Positions 1 through 5,733 are shown, numbered from the stretch's first letter. The stretch: 7,321 nt of DNA from Candidatus Omnitrophota bacterium (GCA_024653845.1 JANLHA010000315.1:1-7321); one strand, 5' to 3'. Translations and numbers: made by a program. The notes: a model not told the origin generated them from the letters alone.

Positions 1-1
1 C

Positions 2-61
2 TCAATTTTTAAAGAGGACACGATTCCCGACACTCGCGCAATTACATTAGAGTTGTTTTAA
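2..61 (+). CDS. Possible 3' end of an upstream gene (partial, uncertain)
   Basis: One frame stays open from the window edge for 19 codons and stops at TAA (59-61), 8 nt before the tRNA-Leu gene; the last residues read TRAITLELF. The amino acid mix looks protein-like, but so short an open frame is easily due to chance, and another frame is also open for 15 codons. If real, it would place tRNA-Leu and rpe downstream of another gene in one transcript. That would fit the absence of a convincing promoter between 1 and 69. No family is recognised. Confidence 0.22.
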   Translation, partial: SIFKEDTIPDTRAITLELF

Positions 62-69
62 GGAGAATT

Positions 70-151
<82 letters not shown>

Positions 152-163
152 TTTTATTTTTTT

Positions 164-871
164 ATGTCCCATCCTATCCAAGTCAGTGCAAGTATACTTT
201 GTGCCAACTTTGCCAAGCTCGGCGATGAAATCAAGCGCTGCGAAGACGCGGGCGTTGATATGATTCACGTCGATGTGATGGACGGCCATTTTGTCCCTAA
301 CATCACTATTGGCCCCATCATCATTCAGGCCATTCGGCCTTTAACAAAATTGCCTATTGAAGCCCACTTGATGATTGAGCATCCCAGCCTTTATCTGGAT
401 GACTATATGGACGCTGGTGCGGATATCATTTCAGTTCAGGCAGAATGTTATGGTCCTCTGCGACCAGGATGTCAGGAATTGGGGCAATATCCCAAGGAAG
501 TTGATGAGATCGATGTGAAGAAGGCCAAGGCGGACATTGATCGAATCCATGCAAAAGGAAAGAAAGTTTTTATGGTCGTCAATCCTGGAACGCCCTTGTG
601 TTTTGATGCGCTTCTTTCGAATTTGGACGGAGTGCTCATCATGTCCGTCAATCCTGGATTTTCCCGACAAAAATTTATGCCTTCCGTCCTTCCCAAAATT
701 CAAAAATTGCGCTCGATATATCAGGGAGACATTGCCCTTGATGGAGGAGTCAATGCTGTCACCGCTCCCGAAGCGGTCAAGGCAGGTGTGAATATCCTGG
801 CGACGGCGAGTTATTTTTTTGGTGCCGAAAATCCCCAAGAAGCGGTTCAATATCTCAAACGTCTTGGATGA
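164..871 (+). CDS. rpe: Ribulose-phosphate 3-epimerase
   Basis: This cytoplasmic TIM-barrel enzyme interconverts ribulose 5-phosphate and xylulose 5-phosphate in the pentose phosphate pathway. Family marks are clear: SILCANF near residue 10, HVDVMDGHFVPN with H35 and D37, EAHLM with H68, VNPGF at 162-166 and LDGGV with D193. H35, D37, H68 and D193 fit the usual metal and acid-base set. At 235 residues it is longer than the usual 220 or so. The extra length is an insertion of roughly 15 residues in the loop region around 95-125, between VQAE and VNPGTP, where Q92 stands at a position normally His. The ATG at 164 was chosen because it gives the standard short N-terminus before SIL; upstream ATGs lie inside the tRNA. 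There is no Shine-Dalgarno sequence, and the 12-nt leader is almost all T. Confidence 0.95.
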   Translation: MSHPIQVSASILCANFAKLGDEIKRCEDAGVDMIHVDVMDGHFVPNITIGPIIIQAIRPLTKLPIEAHLMIEHPSLYLDDYMDAGADIISVQAECYGPLRPGCQELGQYPKEVDEIDVKKAKADIDRIHAKGKKVFMVVNPGTPLCFDALLSNLDGVLIMSVNPGFSRQKFMPSVLPKIQKLRSIYQGDIALDGGVNAVTAPEAVKAGVNILATASYFFGAENPQEAVQYLKRLG

Positions 872-891
872 TTGTTCTCGGATACCCGCAT

Positions 892-920
892 TTGAAAACC
901 CTCAGGTTCCATGATATTCT
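892..920 (+). promoter_or_regulatory. Sigma-70-type promoter for the prepilin gene
   Basis: TTGAAA (892-897) and TATTCT (915-920) are separated by exactly 17 nt, and TGA at 912-914 supplies an extended -10. Transcription would start near 927, giving a leader of about 20 nt that contains the AAGGGG ribosome site at 934-939. The -35 starts 20 nt after the rpe stop, so the pilin gene is probably transcribed independently of rpe. Confidence 0.6.
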
Positions 921-946
921 TAAGTTATTGCAGAAGGGGAAAATCT

Positions 947-1153
947 ATGCAAACAAATCAGAAAAAAGGTCAAACGGTTATTGAATATCTGTTGATTCTT
1001 GCGGTTGTTGCGGTTGTTGTTTTGCTAGGATTTGTCACGTACGTTCCTCGTAGTCAGAAAATTTCGGGAGAATTTTTTAATAAAGCGGCTAATTTTATTA
1101 TGGATAAGCCGCCCGCCCTGGATGCTAGGGGTGCTCAGAGGAATTATCCCTAA
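947..1153 (+). CDS. Flp-like type IVb prepilin (class III signal)
   Basis: A 68-residue protein with the hallmark of Flp/type IVb prepilins. A short basic leader (MQTNQKKG) is cut after G8; the mature N-terminus QTVIEY has Glu at +5 and Tyr at +6, then a hydrophobic helix to about residue 32. A prepilin peptidase would remove the leader, and the subunit would pack into a thin pilus or act as a pseudopilin. The start at 947 is preferred over an in-frame ATG at 911 because AAGGGG sits 7 nt upstream and the leader then has normal length. The C-terminal 35 residues are polar with no cysteines. No tad or other pilus assembly gene is visible here, so it is an orphan in this window. Its last 29 bp overlap the 3' end of the convergent response-regulator gene. 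Confidence 0.82.
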   Translation: MQTNQKKGQTVIEYLLILAVVAVVVLLGFVTYVPRSQKISGEFFNKAANFIMDKPPALDARGAQRNYP

Positions 1154-2081
1154 TTTCTTTTCGTTGATCTCGAACAAATTTGCTTTTATTGAAATTTTTA
1201 GCGTATTTTTTCAATTCCGCGCTGATTTGTGCGATTTGTGCCACGTGAGTGATGGGCTGATTGCTGTTGCTGACCACGCCAATAGAGACGGAGAGAAGTT
1301 CTGATTTGGTTTCCTTGCCCTGACGGTCCTTCCCAATGATATATCCTGCCCGTTGATCTTCTTTATTATAAAATTGTTTGCTCAAATTCCCAAAGCCAGA
1401 AACAATTTTTTCGCAAATTTTGTCTATCACGTTGTTATCGGCGATAAACACAAAATCATCGCCACCAATATGTCCAATAAAGGCTTGATCTCCGGCAATT
1501 TCTCGAACGTTTTTGATCAGGAATCGAGCAACTTCTCGGATGACATCGTCCCCTCTTTCAAATCCATAACGGTCATTATACATTTTGAATTTATCAAGGT
1601 CTGCATAGGCAACGGCGAATATTTTTCCGCTGCGGATGCATTTATCTAGCTCTTCCATGATGGAGGTGTTCCCGGGTAAGTGGGTGAGGGGATTGGCATC
1701 CAAACTTCGACTGGTTCGACGAAGGATCATGCGAATTTTTGCCAAAAGAGCTTCGGGTTCAAAGGGCTTGACGATGTAATCGTCTGCCCCGGCTTCAATG
1801 GCTTTGACCATGTCTTTCACATCGCTTCGTCCGGTAAGGACAATGAAAGGAATGTGTTGCAAGAGAACGTCTTTCTTAAGCTCAACGCAGAAATCTTTTC
1901 CACTCATTCCAGGCATCACATAGTCGCAAAGAATAAGATCAGGAACTTTGGCTTTGATCAATTTGAGGGCTTCTTCTCCGCTTTGAGCTGGGAGAACAGT
2001 GAAGTATTGCGAGAGGGTGAGATCCAGAACATCTAGGATATCGGGGTCATCGTCGACGATAAGAACTTTTTCTTGGCGCAT
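1125..2081 (-). CDS. Response regulator with receiver and GGDEF-type (GGDDF) domain
   Basis: A 318-residue cytoplasmic signalling protein. The receiver domain (about 4-122) has the acidic pair D11/D12, phosphoacceptor D53 in LCDYVMPGMSG, T83 and K105 in the KPF motif. A GGDEF-type domain follows (about 130-295): the NPLTHLPGN entry motif, ADLDKFKMYNDRYGFERGD with metal-ligand candidate D161, and the signature GGDDF at 206-210. Active diguanylate cyclases usually read GG(D/E)EF, so the E-to-D change leaves it open whether this makes cyclic di-GMP or only binds nucleotide. There is no RxxD inhibitory site in front of the signature. The partner is very likely the histidine kinase encoded 76 bp upstream on the same strand. 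No good Shine-Dalgarno precedes the ATG, which lies in the loop of an inverted repeat. The stop overlaps the prepilin gene. Confidence 0.92.
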   Translation of the reverse strand: MRQEKVLIVDDDPDILDVLDLTLSQYFTVLPAQSGEEALKLIKAKVPDLILCDYVMPGMSGKDFCVELKKDVLLQHIPFIVLTGRSDVKDMVKAIEAGADDYIVKPFEPEALLAKIRMILRRTSRSLDANPLTHLPGNTSIMEELDKCIRSGKIFAVAYADLDKFKMYNDRYGFERGDDVIREVARFLIKNVREIAGDQAFIGHIGGDDFVFIADNNVIDKICEKIVSGFGNLSKQFYNKEDQRAGYIIGKDRQGKETKSELLSVSIGVVSNSNQPITHVAQIAQISAELKKYAKNFNKSKFVRDQRKEIRDNSSEHP

Positions 2082-2100
2082 ATAGATTTTTTACGCCAAG
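2072..2100 (-). promoter_or_regulatory. Inverted repeat bracketing the response-regulator start codon
   Basis: Read on the - strand, CTTGGCG (2100-2094) and CGCCAAG (2078-2072) are perfect 7-bp complements around a 15-nt loop that ends with the ATG (2081-2079). In the mRNA this would put the start codon and the region just upstream in a hairpin loop. No Shine-Dalgarno lies within the usual distance. A role in limiting translation relative to the kinase gene is inference; chance cannot be excluded. Confidence 0.4.
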
Positions 2101-2157
2101 GAAGCCCGATTTTTCCAAATCATTTTTGAAGTGGTCGTCGAGCTTGCTTGCCGCATA

Positions 2158-3654
2158 TTAGACAGTATTATATTCTATCTTGTTGAGAGGTAAAGAAAAA
2201 TAAAAGCAGGTTCCTTTGCCGAGCTCACTCGTCACAGCCATGGTTCCACCATGCGCCTCAATGATTTTTTTAGCAAGGGCAAGACCTAAGCCCGAACCTT
2301 TTTCTTGATGATTGATCATGTTGTTCACTCGATAAAACTCTTCAAAAATTTTAGGAATATCTTGGGGGGCGATACCAATGCCGGTGTCGATGATCCTAAC
2401 GATGATGTGGCCTTCTTCTTGCTGGGCTTCAGCGCGAATGTTCCCCCCCGACGGTGTGAATTTGATTGCATTGCTCAAAAGATTGATTAAGACGCGTTCA
2501 ATTTGACTTTTGTCGACGTGCATTTGGGAAAGATGAGAGGGGCAAGAAATAGAAAATTGCAAGTTTCTTTCTTCCATTTGAGGGTTGAGAAGGTCATGAA
2601 CCTCACGAAGGAGCAATTCAAGATGACAAAATTCTAAGCGCATTTCTAAGCGCCCGGCTTCAATGCGCGAAAGGTCGAGGAGGTCATTAATCAAATTGAC
2701 GAGGCTATCGGAATGATCGTTGATTTTTGCTAATCTGCTGGATACCATTGGGGGAATCGCACCCATTCGTCCATTCATCAAGAGGGATGCGTATCCTTTG
2801 ATGGAAGTTAAGGGAGTGCGTAATTCATGAGAAACCGCCGAAATGAATGCGGATTTGGATTCACTGATTTTTTGAACTCGATCCAAGGCCGAAGACAGTT
2901 GCTGGGTGCGTTCTTGAACTTTGATTTCAAGGTCTTGACGGGCCTGAAAAACTTCTTCGAAGAGGCGGGCATTTTCGATGGCACTTCCGATTTGATCGGC
3001 CAAGATAGAGATGAGTTCTTCGTCGCCTTCGGTTAGAGCAAAATCATCAGAGGAATTTGCCGCGATGAGAAACCCTATTGCGGAAGCCTTTTGCAAAATG
3101 GGCGTAAGCATGAAATTTTTAATTGAGGGAAAGTGCCCCAGGGGGAGAGGGTCATCTTTGATTTTTTTCAAAGATGTGGAGGAGAAGGCTTTCCCTTGAT
3201 AGAGGATCTCTAAAATTGCAGAAGAGTTGAGTGTTTTATAGAATTCATCAATTTCCTTCAAAGTAAAATCAGAATTAAGGCGCAAGTTGAGTTTCCCGTC
3301 GAGATCCAGGGTCAAAATGAGATATTTTTCAAATCCCAATTGAGTGAGTGGGGCTTCTTTGAGGCGTTCAAAAATTTCTTCTTCGTGAAGGGTCGAGTTG
3401 ATCAAGCGAGAAATGTTTTGCAAGGCATTGAGTCCGCGCAAACGCTTGTCGAGTTCTTCTTGGGTGCGATTGAGTTCCAAGTCTGTCTTGACCAAAAGTC
3501 GGGCGTGATAATCCAGCTGAGTAAAGGATTTTTGTAGGTTTTGGAAAGATGCTTGGGAGTTTTTGAGGCGTTGACGGGTTTGAAAAAGAAAAAAAGAAAG
3601 AATGCCTAAAAGGCAAAGAGAAAGACCTGAAAGTGGAAGCCAAAAATTTTCCAT
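2158..3654 (-). CDS. Membrane-anchored GAF-domain sensor histidine kinase
   Basis: A 498-residue kinase. One N-terminal transmembrane helix (about 5-25) is followed by a helical stretch (about 30-75), a GAF-like sensing domain (about 75-232), and a coiled-coil linker (about 230-265). The HisKA domain has the H-box SHELRTPL and phospho-acceptor H276. The HATPase_c domain has an N-box with N395 in LLSNAIKFTP, the G1 box DTGIGI at 423-428 and the G2 box GSGLGLAL from 453. All ATP-binding motifs look intact, so it should be active. There is no attached receiver domain and almost no periplasmic part, so the signal is probably read by the cytoplasmic GAF domain. The receiver-GGDDF gene follows 76 bp downstream and is the natural phosphotransfer partner. 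The ATG at 3654 lacks a Shine-Dalgarno, and the predicted leader is only about 15 nt. Confidence 0.94.
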   Translation of the reverse strand: MENFWLPLSGLSLCLLGILSFFLFQTRQRLKNSQASFQNLQKSFTQLDYHARLLVKTDLELNRTQEELDKRLRGLNALQNISRLINSTLHEEEIFERLKEAPLTQLGFEKYLILTLDLDGKLNLRLNSDFTLKEIDEFYKTLNSSAILEILYQGKAFSSTSLKKIKDDPLPLGHFPSIKNFMLTPILQKASAIGFLIAANSSDDFALTEGDEELISILADQIGSAIENARLFEEVFQARQDLEIKVQERTQQLSSALDRVQKISESKSAFISAVSHELRTPLTSIKGYASLLMNGRMGAIPPMVSSRLAKINDHSDSLVNLINDLLDLSRIEAGRLEMRLEFCHLELLLREVHDLLNPQMEERNLQFSISCPSHLSQMHVDKSQIERVLINLLSNAIKFTPSGGNIRAEAQQEEGHIIVRIIDTGIGIAPQDIPKIFEEFYRVNNMINHQEKGSGLGLALAKKIIEAHGGTMAVTSELGKGTCFYFSLPLNKIEYNTV

Positions 3655-3675
3655 AGATGGGTTGGATGCTGTTTA

Positions 3676-3705
3676 ACTATAGCATGATTTTTTGTAAAAT
3701 GTCCA
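3676..3705 (-). promoter_or_regulatory. Promoter for the kinase / response-regulator operon
   Basis: On the - strand, TGGACA (3705-3700) and TATAGT (3681-3676) are 18 nt apart, and TGC directly before the -10 gives an extended -10. Transcription would begin about 15 nt before the kinase ATG. It lies back to back with the tRNA-Glu promoter; the two -35 boxes are about 21 bp apart. Confidence 0.6.
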
Positions 3706-3726
3706 TGTCCATGGCGGTATTTTTTA

Positions 3727-3754
3727 TTGACGTCGAGAGAGGATATGGTAATAT
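3727..3754 (+). promoter_or_regulatory. Promoter for tRNA-Glu
   Basis: TTGACG (3727-3732) and TAATAT (3749-3754) are spaced by 16 nt, and TGG before the -10 supplies an extended -10 element. The predicted start, near 3761, leaves a 5' leader of about 18 nt for RNase P to remove from the tRNA precursor. Confidence 0.6.
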
Positions 3755-3778
3755 GAATTTCTCAAAAATTTGATTTTG

Positions 3779-3855
3779 GGCCCCATCGTCTAGCCTGGTT
3801 AGGACGTCTGCTTCTCAGGCAGAAAACACCGGTTCAAATCCGGTTGGGGCTACCA
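3779..3855 (+). tRNA. tRNA-Glu, anticodon CTC, CCA encoded
   Basis: The acceptor GGCCCCA (3779-3785) pairs with TGGGGCT (3845-3851), with one G-T pair at the end. The anticodon stem TCTGC/GCAGA (3807-3811 and 3819-3823) closes the loop TTCTCAG with anticodon CTC at 3814-3816. The T arm is ACCGG-TTCAAAT-CCGGT (3828-3844). The TCGTCTAG D-arm start is typical of glutamate tRNAs. Discriminator A3852 is followed by encoded CCA (3853-3855), unlike the tRNA-Leu gene in this window. It should read GAG codons. Confidence 0.96.
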
Positions 3856-3888
3856 AATTTTAGGAGCCGAAGGGCTCTAAAATTTGGT
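3852..3888 (+). terminator. Hairpin overlapping the tRNA-Glu CCA end; possible terminator
   Basis: Left arm ACCAAATTTTAGGAGCC (3852-3868) and right arm GGCTCTAAAATTTGGT (3873-3888) pair over 16 bp with one bulged G and a GAAG loop. The left arm starts at the tRNA discriminator and CCA. There is no U-tract after the stem (GTTAGTCTC follows on from it), so it is not a classical intrinsic terminator. It may stop transcription weakly, guide 3' processing, or hold the trailer against the CCA end. Confidence 0.5.
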
Positions 3889-3910
3889 TAGTCTCATTCC
3901 GCTTGATCTT

Positions 3911-3961
3911 GCTAGTTCTCCCTTAACCTTTTCTAATCTACAGCTAATCTTTCTCTAATTT
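3911..3961 (+). promoter_or_regulatory. Helically phased direct repeats, Pho-box-like operator candidate
   Basis: CTAAT-type units recur on one face of the helix: CTTAACCT (3922-3929), TCTAATCT (3932-3939), GCTAATCT (3943-3950) and TCTAATTT (3954-3961), with a weaker GCTAGTTC at 3911-3918. Spacings are 11, 10, 11 and 11 bp. Direct repeats at 11 bp are the known layout for PhoB/OmpR-family response regulators, and CTTAACCT matches my recollection of the cyanobacterial Pho-box unit. The last repeat ends 8 or 11 bp before a -10-like hexamer, the usual activator position. Regulator identity is inference. Confidence 0.45.
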
Positions 3962-3969
3962 ATTTTTCT

Positions 3970-3978
3970 TATTATAAA
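3970..3978 (+). promoter_or_regulatory. -10 element of the lipoprotein gene
   Basis: Overlapping TATTAT (3970-3975) and TATAAA (3973-3978) each match the -10 consensus at 5 of 6 positions. No good -35 hexamer is present at 16-18 bp; the phased repeats occupy that space, which is what an activator-dependent promoter looks like. The leader to the ATG would be about 40 nt. Confidence 0.45.
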
Positions 3979-4024
3979 ACTAATTACTGGAATCACATTT
4001 TAAGAAGCATACAAGGAGGAAAAA

Positions 4025-4396
4025 ATGAAAAAAGTTATGGTCGCTGCCGTTGGTTTGATTTTAAGTGTGACGTTATTCAGCTGTGGACCTAAGCCAGCTG
4101 CCAACTCTCAGGAAGCCATTGCCACTTCAAAGACCAAAGGTTCTGTGGAGCAACAGGCTGAATATTTGGTGGGCCAGGCCAAAAATTTTCTCCGCAAAGA
4201 AAATTATGACGAAGCCATTCAGACGGCAAATTATGTTCTGATCAATATTGATCAAACATCTGCAGAGGCGCAGGCGGTGATTGCGCAAGCTCAACAAGAA
4301 TTGCAAAAAGTGGCACAAAAAAAGATGGACGAACTTCAGAAACAAGCCAATAAAACCATGGATGATATGAAGCAGAACGTTAAATCTTGGGAATAA
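4025..4396 (+). CDS. Small lipoprotein with a TPR-like helical pair
   Basis: A 123-residue exported lipoprotein. The signal peptide has a KK n-region, a hydrophobic core at 4-18 and lipobox LFSC with lipidated C20. Residue 21 is Gly, not Asp, so sorting to the outer membrane is expected. After a flexible linker (21-42), residues 45-78 resemble one TPR unit (AEYLVGQAKNFL, then YDEAIQTANYVL). A long charged amphipathic helix, probably coiled coil, runs to the C-terminus. No catalytic motif is seen and no named family is recognised; a scaffold or partner-binding role is inference. AAGGAGGA (4013-4020) is a strong ribosome site 4 nt before the ATG. The gene is monocistronic, between the phased repeats and an intrinsic terminator, and convergent with exbD. 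Confidence 0.88.
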   Translation: MKKVMVAAVGLILSVTLFSCGPKPAANSQEAIATSKTKGSVEQQAEYLVGQAKNFLRKENYDEAIQTANYVLINIDQTSAEAQAVIAQAQQELQKVAQKKMDELQKQANKTMDDMKQNVKSWE

Positions 4397-4430
4397 TCGC
4401 GATCACCACGCGGATGATGAGTGGGAAGGA

Positions 4431-4465
4431 AGGGCAATTTAGATCATTCTAAGTTGCCCTTTTTG
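4431..4465 (+). terminator. Intrinsic terminator after the lipoprotein gene
   Basis: AGGGCAATTTAGA (4431-4443) pairs with TCTAAGTTGCCCT (4448-4460) over 13 bp with a single G-U pair and a TCAT loop. The T-run reaches 4464. It lies between convergent genes and ends directly at the exbD stop; on the - strand no T-run follows, so it serves mainly the lipoprotein gene. Confidence 0.88.
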
Positions 4466-4867
4466 TTAGTTTCTACTGGTTTGAATATTTAGCTTCTTAA
4501 TCCCAAGTCCATTGAGGACATCGAGCACGTCGACGACGCGTTGAAAATACGTTGATTTATCGACGTTGAGGGTAACGGCTGCTTCAGGATTTTTTTTATA
4601 AATATGATCGAGCCGGTCTTTCAAATCTTTGAGCGTCACCACGTTTTTTTCTAAATAGATCACTCCTTCGTTTGAAATGAAGACATTGATAACTTCGGTT
4701 TTGATGGTGCCTCGCGCGGATTTGGATTGAGGAAGATTGATTTCAATCGGGGGCGTCAGGATGTGTCCAACAGTAACAATGAAAATGATCAAAAGGACCA
4801 AGCTTACATCAACCAGGGGGATGATATTGATTTGAGCTAAGATTTCGTCATCTTCGTGATGTTTCAT
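4466..4867 (-). CDS. exbD: ExbD/TolR-family biopolymer transport protein
   Basis: A 133-residue protein with the family layout: a short cytoplasmic N-terminus (MKHHEDDEILAQINIIP), one transmembrane helix (about 17-37) carrying the conserved proton-path aspartate D20 in PLVDVSLVLLIIF, and a periplasmic domain of about 95 residues. The C-terminal half has the usual pattern LKDLKDRLDHIYKKNP, then VTLNVDKSTYFQRVVDVLDVL. With the ExbB-type partner it forms the inner-membrane motor that turns proton motive force into force on a periplasmic protein (TonB, TolA or other). The ATG overlaps the exbB stop by 4 bp (ATGA), suggesting translational coupling; no separate ribosome site is clear. Sequence alone does not separate ExbD from TolR, and no tonB, tolA, tolB or pal is in the window. 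Confidence 0.92.
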   Translation of the reverse strand: MKHHEDDEILAQINIIPLVDVSLVLLIIFIVTVGHILTPPIEINLPQSKSARGTIKTEVINVFISNEGVIYLEKNVVTLKDLKDRLDHIYKKNPEAAVTLNVDKSTYFQRVVDVLDVLNGLGIKKLNIQTSRN

Positions 4868-5484
4868 GGGTTATTTTGAAAGGTAATAAGAAGTGATCGA
4901 GTGAAATTTTCTGATGACAAAATAATTTTTCGGACCGTTCGTACAAAATAGTTATAAGCTGCTGCCGCGGGGATCGCGATAAATAATCCTAGCGCGGTCG
5001 CAACAAGGGCTTCTGACACGCCCGCCATCACGACATCCCCGCCGGGCTTGCTGACGGAGAGGCCATGAAAGGCATGGATGATTCCAAGAACCGTCCCAAG
5101 CAACCCTATGAAAGGGGCAATGCTGACAATGGTGCCTAAGAATGTGATTCGGCTTTCTAGTTGTAATTTTTCTTGAGATAAAATGATGGCCAGATAATCT
5201 TCCATGTTCTTCCCGCTTTTTTTAAGATATCTTAAAACTTGGGTTGCAACGCAGGCTGTAGACGTGGGCTCATCTTTGAGGATTTGTAAAATTTTTTCCA
5301 AATCATGCTCTTGCAGGGCATCTTGAATTTTTTCATTCAAATGTCGGATATTTCCCTTTTTTCTAAGAAGGATGAAATACCTTTCTAGGATGATCGCCCA
5401 GGACAACACTGACAAAATAATCAAAAGATAAATGATCCATTCTGTGCTTATTAAGGAAAAAGACAACAAACTTTGGATGATCAT
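4864..5484 (-). CDS. exbB: ExbB/TolQ/MotA-family proton channel protein
   Basis: A 206-residue inner-membrane protein with three predicted helices (about 15-38, 115-138 and 155-178) and a cytoplasmic loop between the first two. The MotA/TolQ/ExbB core is clear: SRITFLGTIVSIAPFIGLLG, then GTVLGIIHAFHGL, and GVSEALVATALGLFIAIPAAAAYNYF, which carries the helix-3 polar residues S157, E158 and T163. Length is slightly under TolQ (about 230). AAAGGA lies 9 nt before the ATG at 5484. It is first in an operon with exbD and divergent from the two-TM and coiled-coil genes, with 249 bp between. The gene symbol reflects family only; tolQ is equally possible. Confidence 0.92.
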   Translation of the reverse strand: MIIQSLLSFSLISTEWIIYLLIILSVLSWAIILERYFILLRKKGNIRHLNEKIQDALQEHDLEKILQILKDEPTSTACVATQVLRYLKKSGKNMEDYLAIILSQEKLQLESRITFLGTIVSIAPFIGLLGTVLGIIHAFHGLSVSKPGGDVVMAGVSEALVATALGLFIAIPAAAAYNYFVRTVRKIILSSENFTRSLLITFQNNP

Positions 5485-5516
5485 CTAAGGGAATCCTTTC
5501 TGTTGAAGAGAGATAA

Positions 5517-5545
5517 ATTCTAACAAGGCCTTTTATAAAAAGCAA
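5517..5545 (-). promoter_or_regulatory. Promoter for exbB-exbD
   Basis: On the - strand TTGCTT (5545-5540) and TAGAAT (5522-5517) are 17 nt apart; TGT before the -10 gives an extended -10, which would make up for the weak -35 (3 of 6). The leader to the exbB ATG would be about 25 nt and contains the AAAGGA ribosome site. Confidence 0.5.
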
Positions 5546-5563
5546 CCCTGTCATTGCTCTCGC

Positions 5564-5579
5564 CCATAAAAATTTATGG
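5564..5579. promoter_or_regulatory. 16-bp palindrome in the exbB / two-TM gene intergenic region
   Basis: CCATAAA (5564-5570) and TTTATGG (5573-5579) are perfect inverted repeats around AA. The two-base centre is too tight for a normal RNA hairpin loop, so a dimeric protein binding site in the DNA is the more natural reading. It sits about 20 bp upstream of the exbB -35 and about 75 bp upstream of the divergent promoter, where it could act on either. The rest of the 249-bp intergenic region holds the two promoters and no gene that I can see. Confidence 0.3.
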
Positions 5580-5646
5580 CGGGCTCGAGGAATGAATCCT
5601 GCCCTTGATGTGTTGTATTGATGATTGTGGAAGGCTTCATTTCAAA

Positions 5647-5681
5647 GGTGTTTTGACACCCCCTAAGGGGTTTGTTATAAT
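5647..5681 (+). promoter_or_regulatory. Consensus promoter with nested palindromes
   Basis: TTGACA (5653-5658), a 17-nt spacer and TATAAT (5676-5681) match the sigma-70 consensus at every position. Two dyads overlap it. GGTGT/ACACC (5647-5651 and 5656-5660) covers the -35. ACCCC/GGGGT (5658-5662 and 5667-5671), also readable as CCCCT-A-AGGGG, fills the spacer. A promoter this strong with dyads over the -35 and spacer suggests repressor control (inference). Transcription would start near 5688, leaving a leader of about 46 nt. Confidence 0.75.
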
Positions 5682-5733
5682 TGCGACGACATTTAGTTCA
5701 TTATCATGAGTTAATTAAGTAAGGGGAAGAGTT

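Noticed and set aside
537..791. 84-codon + strand frame inside rpe
   Set aside because: Out of frame with the catalytic motifs that define rpe; an ordinary shadow.
431..850. 139-codon open frame on the - strand inside rpe
   Set aside because: It is fully antisense to a clear epimerase gene, has no domain-like sequence, and mirrors the codon pattern of rpe.
1680..2036. 118-codon + strand frame opposite the receiver-domain gene
   Set aside because: Antisense to strongly conserved receiver residues; no ribosome site or family resemblance.
3368..3643. 91-codon - strand frame overlapping the kinase N-terminus
   Set aside because: Shifted frame of the kinase; low-complexity S/F/R-rich product and no independent start signal.
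3779..3888. tRNA-Glu 3' end as an integration (att) site
   Set aside because: No second copy of the tRNA end, no integrase and no mobile-element genes are present; the following repeat is explained by a local hairpin.
5363..5554. 63-codon - strand frame overlapping the exbB start
   Set aside because: The exbB frame has clear TolQ/ExbB motifs and a ribosome site; this one has neither, and it runs across the predicted promoter.
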